Shown here one piece after another: positions 5,357 through 10,323 of a stretch of 10,323 nt of DNA. The first letter of the stretch is position 1, and each line of letters starts with the position of its first letter. The position numbers and the translations under genes are program-made. The notes beneath the pieces are model-generated. The model was given only the letters and a program-made list of their open reading frames with translations. It did not search any database and had not been told where the DNA came from. The DNA is from Clostridiales bacterium (GTDB lineage Bacteria; Bacillota; Clostridia; Oscillospirales; Oscillospiraceae), in contig VSNB01000104.1 of NCBI GenBank assembly GCA_009774055.1, positions 1 through 10,323 of the forward strand, written 5' to 3'.

Positions 5357-7915
5357 ATGCATACGAAATTAAAGACCACGACCATTCAATTTCTTACCAT
5401 CAGCCTGATTCTGCTGTTCATTCTGACCGCCGGCGTTTTTTCCTTTCTGGCGGTGTACATGAACCAGCGCAGCGCGGAAACCATCGGCGAGGTGGGAAAA
5501 ATCTACATGGACGGCATGAGCGAGCGCATTTCGCTCCATTTTGCCACCACCATCGACCTGCGTCTGAAGCAGGTGGAAGCCCTGGTACAGACCCACGCGC
5601 CCGACAGCGCGTCCCCGGATGAGCTGCGGGACGACCTGATCTACAGCGCCCAGGCCAGAGGCTTCGACTACCTGGGCCTGTACTCCGAATCCGGGAAATA
5701 CGTACCCCTCTACGGCGGCGAGCTGGAGGTCACCGACCAGGAGCCCTTCCTGGGGTCCCTGAACCAGGGGGAGAGCAAGGTGGCCGTCGGCACAGACCAG
5801 ACCGGGGAAAAGGTCGTGCTTATGGCCGCGTCCTGCACATATGCCATGGAGGGCGGGGAGGTCTGCACCGCCCTGGTGGCGGGCCTGCCGCCGGACTACA
5901 TCAGCGATACCCTGTCCCTCAACGCTGTGGACTCCCTTGTCTATTCCTATATCATCCGCCGGGACGGCACCTTCGTCATCCGCAGCGGGGATGCGTTCCG
6001 GGAGAATTACTTTGAACGGCTGGACGGAGAGCTGGCCCCGGGGACGGCCCGGGCGCGGATCGAGGAGCTGCAGGCCGCCATGGACGCCGGAGACAATTAC
6101 GCGGCGGTGGTGACCATGGCCGACGGCGGGCGGCGGCACCTCCACTGTACCAAGCTGGCCTACTCCGAATGGTATCTGGTTGTGGTGCTGCCCTACAGCA
6201 CGATGGACGCGGAGATATCCCGCCTGAGCGCCCAATGGATTCATCTGGCCCTGGGCGCGGGCGGCAGCATCCTGCTGGCCCTGGCGCTCATCTTCCTGCG
6301 GGTCTTCCGAATGATGCGCCAGCAGATGGCGGAGCTGGACCAGGCCCGGCGGGAGGCCGTGCAGGCCAACCGAGCCAAGAGCGAGTTCCTCTCCAACATG
6401 TCCCACGACATCCGCACCCCCATGAACGCCATCGTGGGCATGACCGCCATCGCCACGGCCAATCTGAACGACATGCAGCAGGTGCAGAACTGCCTGCGAA
6501 AGATTTCCCTGTCGGGGCGGCATCTGCTGGGACTGATCAACGACGTGCTGGACATGTCCAAGATCGAGAGCGGGAAGCTGACCCTCAGCATGGATCAGGT
6601 GTCCCTGCGGGAGGTCATGGACGCCATCGTAGGCATCGTCCAGCCCCAGGTCCGCTCCAAGCGGCAGCAGTTTGACGTATTCATCCACGACATTACCACG
6701 GAAAACGTCTGCTGCGACAGCGTGCGGCTCAACCAGGTGCTTTTGAACATCCTGGGCAACGCGGTGAAGTTCACCCCCGAGGAGGGGCAGATTCACGTGG
6801 CGATGTACGAGGAGCCGTCGGAGAAGGGCGAGGACTTCATCCGCATCCACTTCCACATCGCCGACACCGGCATTGGCATGACCCCGGAATTCAAGGCGCG
6901 CATTTTCGAGTCCTTCGTCCGGGAGGACAACGCCCGGGTGCGCAAGACCGAGGGCAGCGGCCTGGGCATGGCGATCACCAAGTACATCGTGGACGCCATG
7001 GGCGGCATCATCGAGGTGGACAGCGAGCTGGGGAAGGGCTCGGAATTCCGGATCATCCTGGACCTGGAAAAGGCGGAGGTCGCGGAGGCCGATATGGTAC
7101 TGCCTCCCTGGCGGATGCTGGTGGTGGACGACGACAAGCAGCTCTGCGAAAGCACCGTCGCCTCCCTCCAGTCCATCGGCGTCCAAGCGGACTGGACCCT
7201 GGACGCGGAGAGCGCCATCAAGCTGGTGGCCGAGCGGCGGGAACGGCGGGACGACTATCAGATTATCCTGCTGGACTGGAAGCTACCGGGGATGGACGGC
7301 ATTACCGCCGCCCGGGAGATCCGGCGGCTTTACGGGAACGCCTTCCCCATTCTGCTGATTTCCGCCTACGACTGGAGCGAGATCGAAACGGAGGCCAAGG
7401 CCGCCGGCATTACCGGCTTCATATCCAAGCCCCTGTTCAAATCCACCCTGTTCTACGGGCTGAAGCCCTACATCATGCCCGAGGTCGAGGTGGAGGAAGA
7501 GGAGCGGGACCTGGAGATCCGGCGGCAGATGGCCGGCCGGCGAATCCTGCTGGCGGAGGACAACGAGCTCAACTGGGAGATCGCCGAGGAGCTGCTCACC
7601 GCCGAGGGCCTGGAGCTGGACTGGGCGGAGAATGGTCAGATCTGCGTGGACAAATTCACCGCCGCCCAGCCGGGGTATTACGATGCCATCTTGATGGACC
7701 TGCGGATGCCGGTGATGACGGGCTACGAGGCCACCTACGCCATCCGCGCCATGGCCCATCCTGATGCCAAGACCATTCCCATCATCGCCATGACCGCCGA
7801 CGCCTTCGCCGAGGACGTAAAAAAGTGTTTGGACGCAGGGATGAATGCCCACGTAGCCAAGCCCATCGACGTCCGGGAGGTCTGCCGGCTGCTGGCAAAA
7901 TTCATGAAGAAGTGA
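5357..7915 (+). CDS. Membrane hybrid sensor histidine kinase with two receiver domains (852 aa)
   Basis: A membrane sensor kinase. TM1 is about 10-34, an extracellular sensor of about 245 residues (38-285) looks like a double Cache ligand-binding domain, and TM2 is about 293-315. No clear HAMP follows; a short helix (about 318-345) leads straight into the DHp domain, with H-box SHDIRTPMN and phosphorylated H350. The catalytic domain has N-box N468 (NILGNAVKF), G1 DTGIGM (503-508), F-box near 516-520 and G2 GSGLGMA (533-539). REC1 (about 586-705) has D591/D592, D640, S669, K691; REC2 (about 728-848) has E734/D735, D781, T813, K835. Both receivers look complete. A Glu-rich linker (709-719) joins them. 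The start is ATG 5357, with GGGGAGG 9-10 nt upstream. With the Hpt protein and the upstream REC it completes a phosphorelay. The ligand is unknown; Cache domains usually bind small molecules such as amino or carboxylic acids. Confidence 0.96.
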   Translation: MHTKLKTTTIQFLTISLILLFILTAGVFSFLAVYMNQRSAETIGEVGKIYMDGMSERISLHFATTIDLRLKQVEALVQTHAPDSASPDELRDDLIYSAQARGFDYLGLYSESGKYVPLYGGELEVTDQEPFLGSLNQGESKVAVGTDQTGEKVVLMAASCTYAMEGGEVCTALVAGLPPDYISDTLSLNAVDSLVYSYIIRRDGTFVIRSGDAFRENYFERLDGELAPGTARARIEELQAAMDAGDNYAAVVTMADGGRRHLHCTKLAYSEWYLVVVLPYSTMDAEISRLSAQWIHLALGAGGSILLALALIFLRVFRMMRQQMAELDQARREAVQANRAKSEFLSNMSHDIRTPMNAIVGMTAIATANLNDMQQVQNCLRKISLSGRHLLGLINDVLDMSKIESGKLTLSMDQVSLREVMDAIVGIVQPQVRSKRQQFDVFIHDITTENVCCDSVRLNQVLLNILGNAVKFTPEEGQIHVAMYEEPSEKGEDFIRIHFHIADTGIGMTPEFKARIFESFVREDNARVRKTEGSGLGMAITKYIVDAMGGIIEVDSELGKGSEFRIILDLEKAEVAEADMVLPPWRMLVVDDDKQLCESTVASLQSIGVQADWTLDAESAIKLVAERRERRDDYQIILLDWKLPGMDGITAAREIRRLYGNAFPILLISAYDWSEIETEAKAAGITGFISKPLFKSTLFYGLKPYIMPEVEVEEEERDLEIRRQMAGRRILLAEDNELNWEIAEELLTAEGLELDWAENGQICVDKFTAAQPGYYDAILMDLRMPVMTGYEATYAIRAMAHPDAKTIPIIAMTADAFAEDVKKCLDAGMNAHVAKPIDVREVCRLLAKFMKK

Positions 7916-7924
7916 TCCCCGCGC

Positions 7925-7969
7925 AAAAAATCCCCTCCGGGAGCCGAACCTGCTCCCGAAGGGGATTTT
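7925..7969. terminator. Bidirectional terminator between convergent genes
   Basis: A near-perfect 18-bp stem (7927-7944 with 7952-7969, one mismatch, loop 7945-7951) is flanked by six A on the left and TTTT on the right. Read on the minus strand it ends in six T, a strong terminator for the ABC-like gene. On the plus strand it ends the kinase operon 10 nt after its stop. Confidence 0.9.
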
Positions 7970-7994
7970 GCGTTTGTGTCGGATACCGGCCGGC

Positions 7995-8729
7995 TCAGGC
8001 ATCCCCGCTGCGGACAGCAATGCGGGCGAAGCAGGGCCCGGCGGAGGCCAGGGACGCACGGCAGACCGCCGCGCTCTGCAGGCCGCTGGTGATGCCGCTG
8101 GTCAAGATAGCTGCGCCTGCGGCGCCCAGCATCGCCTCCCCCTGCATGGCAGGAACCGCCGCTGCCGCTATCTGGAAAAGGATCATCGCGCTGCTGACGA
8201 AGCCGACCGCCCAAATACCGCCGGTTTCCCCCAGCCGTCCTGGCAGCCTTCCCAGCAGTTTGGGCAGCGTCAGCACGGCCGCCGTGGAAATCAGTCCCGC
8301 CGCCAGGACAATCCAGTGCAGGGAGAGCAGGGCGGCCATATTGCACACAGCCCCCGCGATACCGCCGATGCAGCCGAAAAAGCTCTCCCAGAGCGTGCGG
8401 CCGAGCGTCCGCTGGAGGCGGGACTGCTCCGCGTCCCGGCTGAGGCCGGCGTCCATGGACAGGGCCAGGTCGTTCTGGACCTGCCGGCTCAGTTCCCGGA
8501 TCGCCCGGACTTCTGCCGTTCTTTTCAAGGCGCGAAGGGCATAGTACAAAGCAATGACCGCCAGCTCGCCCCCGATCCAGACCATGAGCTCTTTTTGCTC
8601 CAGGCGGACCGCCGCATCCAGGGCATACAGCAGACCCAGCTGCCAGAGGGAGAACGCGCCGCTGGTCAGGATCGTAAGAAGGCAGGGAAGCACGATCTTT
8701 TTCCAATTTTTCCTCAAATAGTAAGCCAT
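7995..8729 (-). CDS. Shortened ABC-exporter membrane domain, no ATPase (244 aa)
   Basis: A hydrophobic protein resembling the transmembrane half of a type IV ABC exporter. The N-terminus MAYYLRKNWKK, a first helix pair (about 11-40 and 48-68), then helices near 113-136, 138-155, 172-194 and 198-220 follow the family order, and the end (QGEAMLGAAGAAILTSGITS) resembles the loop and last helix before the nucleotide-binding domain. The cytoplasmic stretch that normally separates helices 4 and 5 seems to be missing after PKLLGRLPGRL (156-166), and no Walker A, signature or Walker B motif follows. It is therefore either a remnant with in-frame deletions or a partner of an ATPase elsewhere. I start it at ATG 8729 because GGGGAGGAA stands 6 nt upstream; a longer in-frame start at 8849 has no such site. 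It is divergent from the regulator at 8965. Family assignment is by pattern only. Confidence 0.6.
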   Translation of the reverse strand: MAYYLRKNWKKIVLPCLLTILTSGAFSLWQLGLLYALDAAVRLEQKELMVWIGGELAVIALYYALRALKRTAEVRAIRELSRQVQNDLALSMDAGLSRDAEQSRLQRTLGRTLWESFFGCIGGIAGAVCNMAALLSLHWIVLAAGLISTAAVLTLPKLLGRLPGRLGETGGIWAVGFVSSAMILFQIAAAAVPAMQGEAMLGAAGAAILTSGITSGLQSAAVCRASLASAGPCFARIAVRSGDA

Positions 8730-8845
8730 AGCGTTCCTCCCCGCAATGTACGTCCCGTCTTTTTTCTCGTACGCAACGCCGGGACGGTGCATCGCCAGGG
8801 TGTCCCCGCTGTCATTACCAGCATGACACGCGCTGGCCGGAATGT

Positions 8846-8884
8846 CCATATCGTTTGTTGTTTTAAAAAAATAACACTGAACGA
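8846..8884 (+). promoter_or_regulatory. 39-bp operator-like element, copy 1, upstream of the regulator promoter
   Basis: The element has three parts: CCATATCGTTT (8846-8856), an A7 run (8865-8871) and AACACTGAACGA (8873-8884). A copy of the same length, 31 of 39 bases identical without gaps, is found on the minus strand at 10221-10183. Here it ends 12 nt before the -35, a usual place for an activator site. Directly after it AACGA-G-TCGTT (8880-8890) is a perfect palindrome, and a further ATATCGTT lies over the expected start of transcription (8930-8937). Confidence 0.65.
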
Positions 8885-8896
8885 GTCGTTAAACTC

Positions 8897-8925
8897 TTGA
8901 CTTAGCGAGGAAAGTACAACATAAT
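8897..8925 (+). promoter_or_regulatory. Sigma-A promoter of the HTH-TPR regulator
   Basis: TTGACT (8897-8902), 17-nt spacer, CATAAT (8920-8925). Transcription should begin near 8931, right at the ATATCGTTC box (8930-8938), so a protein bound there would block it. Confidence 0.8.
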
Positions 8926-8929
8926 GGAA

Positions 8930-8937
8930 ATATCGTT
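8930..8937 (+). promoter_or_regulatory. Extra ATATCGTT box over the regulator start site
   Basis: ATATCGTT (8930-8937) repeats the core of the box at 8848-8855 and of both arms at 10177-10222. Its place over the predicted transcription start fits autorepression. The motif is short, so it could be chance. Confidence 0.4.
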
Positions 8938-8964
8938 CAAGATAACAGAAAGGAAGGCAGCCTT

Positions 8965-9912
8965 ATGCAGGAGCTATCTTTAGGCGAGTACATCAAGCGG
9001 GAGTGACTGAGGCAGGGAATTACACAGGAGCAGTTATGCGAGGGAATCTGTGAGCCCATCACTATTTCCCGGATGGAAAACGGTAAACAGACGCCCTCAT
9101 ACGAGCGCATCCGCGCCTTTCTCCACCGGCTGGGCCTGCCGGATGACCGGTATTTTGCCCTGTTGAGTCCAACGGAAATGGAAATCCGGACACTGCAGGA
9201 TGAGATTTGTGCCGACACAATCCGGTTTTATCGGGCCGCAGCAGAGGATAAGCCAATGATCCGAGAAGAGGCTTTGATGAAACTGGAGACATTACAGAAC
9301 CTTGCAGGAACGGACGAGCGGCTTATTCGCCAGTACATCTTGAGTATAAAAGTCTCTTTCGGCAAACCAGACGGTCCCTATAGCCCGGAAGAAAAACTGG
9401 ATATTCTGCTGGAAGCTCTGCGTACCACGGTTCCCAACCTTGACCTGGAAGAAATCAATCTTGGCCTGTATACTATGGAGGAAACTACCTTGCTGAATCA
9501 GATTGCTGCAACTTACGCAGAGATGGGACAACTCAAAAAAGCAATTGACATTTATCGTCAATTGCTTAAATATGTGCAAAAACACTATTCAGAAATGTCC
9601 CGGTATGCCGGAAAATTTGCTTTGGTTGCACACAACTACACCCATGCGCTTTTCCTAGTAGGCCGCTATGATGATGCTATTGAGGTCGCAGAATTGGGTG
9701 AGAAAGCCTGCGCTGAGTACGCGCATTATCAGTTCCTACCTGGATTGATACACTTGCTGGGTAGCTGCTATTTTTATAAAGGTGAACATGCGCGTTGCCA
9801 AGAATATTATCGCTCCGCCTATCACATCTACAAAGCAGTCGGAAATGACAGCGATAGATTAAATTTGGAACGGGATGCCAAGGAACGTTTGGGACCAGAA
9901 TTCTCTTTTTAA
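8965..9912 (+). pseudogene. HTH-TPR transcription regulator (RRNPP-like) interrupted by an in-frame TGA
   Basis: From ATG 8965 (AGGAAGG 7 nt upstream) the frame reads MQELSLGEYIKRE, then TGA (9004-9006), then LRQGITQEQLCEGICEPITISRMENGK and on without interruption to TAA 9910, 315 codons in all. The part across the stop is an XRE-type HTH, where the interrupted position is usually Arg (CGA to TGA is one transition). The rest is helical with TPR-like repeats, for example near 9493-9582 (LLNQIAATYAEMGQLKKAI), 9631-9720 (AHNYTHALFLVGRYDDAI) and 9742-9840 (LLGSCYFYKGEHARCQEYY). HTH plus TPR at about 315 aa is the build of Rgg/PlcR/ComR-type receptors of exported peptides. Re-initiation at ATG 9073 would give a 279-residue protein without most of the HTH, and no ribosome site precedes it. 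Base composition is clearly more AT-rich than the phosphorelay genes. Family assignment is by architecture; the peptide is inferred. Confidence 0.82.
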
Positions 9913-10115
9913 TGATCTCTATCTGGAAAACCTGGCTCCTCAGGCAACGGAGCAGAATACGGAACGATGGGATTCTCAGGATCACCCGGCTCTTCGGGTT
10001 CCGTGATAACAGGGGGCTCGACAGGGTCCGGGTCAGAGGCCGCCAGGGCCTGGGCAGGGAGCAGGGAGACGCTCAGCAGCAACGCCGCCAGCAACGCGAG
10101 AAGTTTGTTTTTCAT
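9909..10115 (-). CDS. Small secreted Pro/Asp/Glu-rich protein, candidate signal-peptide precursor (68 aa)
   Basis: The N-terminus MKNKLLALLAALLLSVSLLPAQALA is a classical Sec signal peptide: K2/K4, a hydrophobic core (5-19) and an ALA site with cleavage expected after A25. The mature part (26-68, 43 residues) has no cysteine, is strongly acidic and rich in Pro (repeated PEEPG and EPP motifs), and ends in GFPDRDH. The gene is convergent with the HTH-TPR regulator: the TAA stops overlap (9909-9912), leaving no intergenic space. Its upstream region carries the 39-bp element also found before the regulator. Short Sec-exported precursors beside an HTH-TPR receptor recall PapR next to PlcR, so a pheromone precursor is the working idea. 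It could also be a small exported protein of unrelated role. A ribosome site AAAGGA lies 12 nt upstream of ATG, longer than ideal. No database family is recognised. Confidence 0.6.
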   Translation of the reverse strand: MKNKLLALLAALLLSVSLLPAQALAASDPDPVEPPVITEPEEPGDPENPIVPYSAPLPEEPGFPDRDH

Positions 10116-10146
10116 GACAGGAAATCATCCTTTCTATAATATACAT

Positions 10147-10175
10147 AATTTAAGATACACGCAGGCATTCTTGAA
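10147..10175 (-). promoter_or_regulatory. Possible promoter of the small secreted protein
   Basis: On the minus strand TTCAAG (10175-10170), 17-nt spacer, TAAATT (10152-10147). Both boxes are weak matches, which is expected for a promoter that needs an activator. It starts 7 nt past the end of the 39-bp element. The overlapping AT-rich ATTATA stretch (10136-10142) offers another -10, without a good -35. Confidence 0.4.
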
Positions 10176-10176
10176 T

Positions 10177-10222
10177 ACCATATCGTTCTGTGTTATTTAT
10201 TTTTTTCATAAAACGATATGGT
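10177..10222. promoter_or_regulatory. 39-bp operator-like element, copy 2, with 11-bp inverted repeat
   Basis: ACCATATCGTT (10177-10187) and its exact complement AACGATATGGT (10212-10222) flank a 24-nt AT-rich centre. Read on the minus strand from 10221 to 10183, the segment matches the element at 8846-8884 at 31 of 39 positions, including CCATATCGTTT, an A7 run and AACAC(A)GAACGA. It stands upstream of the small secreted protein gene in the same orientation relative to transcription as copy 1 does to the regulator. Confidence 0.7.
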
Positions 10223-10233
10223 CCCGCACTCCC

Positions 10234-10268
10234 GACCTACCTGCTGCGGCTCACGCCGCAGGTAGGTC
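10234..10268. repeat. Bulged 14-bp hairpin
   Basis: GACCTACC (10234-10241) pairs with GGTAGGTC (10261-10268) and TGCGGC (10245-10250) with GCCGCA (10255-10260), loop TCAC, with a 3-nt bulge TGC (10242-10244). No T run follows on either strand, so a terminator is unlikely. Nothing else is recognised between 10269 and the right edge. Confidence 0.55.
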
Positions 10269-10323
10269 GCTCACCTGGGTAAACTGCGCCTTCCGCAACG
10301 GAGTGAGAGGGTGGCTGACCAGA

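Noticed and set aside
942..7186. Very long antisense open frames opposite the topoisomerase, c-di-GMP regulator and kinase genes (520-612 codons)
   Set aside because: They mirror GC-rich codon bias of the true genes, have His/Gly/Val/Leu-heavy translations with no domains, and lack ribosome sites.
8730..8849. Longer 284-aa start of the ABC-like protein at 8849
   Set aside because: The extra 40 residues are not exporter-like, the ATG lies inside the CCATATCGTT box, and no ribosome site precedes it, while ATG 8729 has GGGGAGGAA.
9004..9006. TGA read as selenocysteine or tryptophan in the regulator
   Set aside because: The topoisomerase and the three phosphorelay genes all end at TGA, so it is a stop here. 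The HTH position calls for Arg, not Cys/Sec, and I see no convincing SECIS-like stem right after it.
1..10323. CRISPR array, tRNA, rRNA, insertion sequence or integrase
   Set aside because: No regularly spaced repeats, cloverleaf, rRNA-like stretch, transposase motif or paired terminal repeats with target duplications were seen on either strand.

Overview
The window looks like a chromosomal segment from a fairly high-GC, low-oxygen-gut type Firmicute (class Clostridia, probably Oscillospiraceae in the broad Flavonifractor/Lawsonibacter neighbourhood). This rests on strong AGGAGG-type ribosome sites, sigma-A promoters, GC-rich third codon positions, the style of the type IIA topoisomerase A subunit and the c-di-GMP/Hpt/hybrid-kinase set. 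The taxon is an inference from style, not a measured identity.

Layout. Positions 1-389 hold no protein gene. They hold what looks like a large folded RNA (about 1-230, probably cut by the left edge) followed by four compact perfect hairpins. Positions 390-2624 encode a ParC/GyrA-type topoisomerase A subunit, closed by a strong terminator. A textbook extended -10 promoter at 2721-2749 then drives a three-gene operon (2807-7915): a response regulator that carries both an HD-GYP c-di-GMP phosphodiesterase and a GGDEF cyclase, a stand-alone Hpt protein, and a membrane hybrid histidine kinase with two receiver domains. Together these supply every step of a His-Asp-His-Asp phosphorelay whose final output is c-di-GMP turnover. 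A long bidirectional terminator (7925-7969) separates this operon from the next block.

Positions 7995-10323 are different in character. A minus-strand gene encodes a shortened ABC-exporter membrane domain with no ATPase. Divergent from it is an HTH-TPR regulator of the kind seen in peptide-sensing RRNPP families, with markedly lower GC content and an in-frame TGA inside its HTH. Convergent with that regulator, with overlapping stop codons, is a 68-residue Sec-signal-bearing small protein rich in Pro, Asp and Glu. A 39-bp element, matching at 31 of 39 positions without gaps, lies just upstream of the -35 of both the regulator and the small secreted protein, pointing in the direction of transcription each time. 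This shared element is the main reason to read the pair as one circuit: a putative, undescribed peptide-signalling cassette, apparently damaged by the nonsense codon in this strain.

The strongest items for follow-up are the regulator/secreted-peptide pair with its shared operator, the nonsense codon, the folded RNA at the left edge and the self-contained c-di-GMP phosphorelay.
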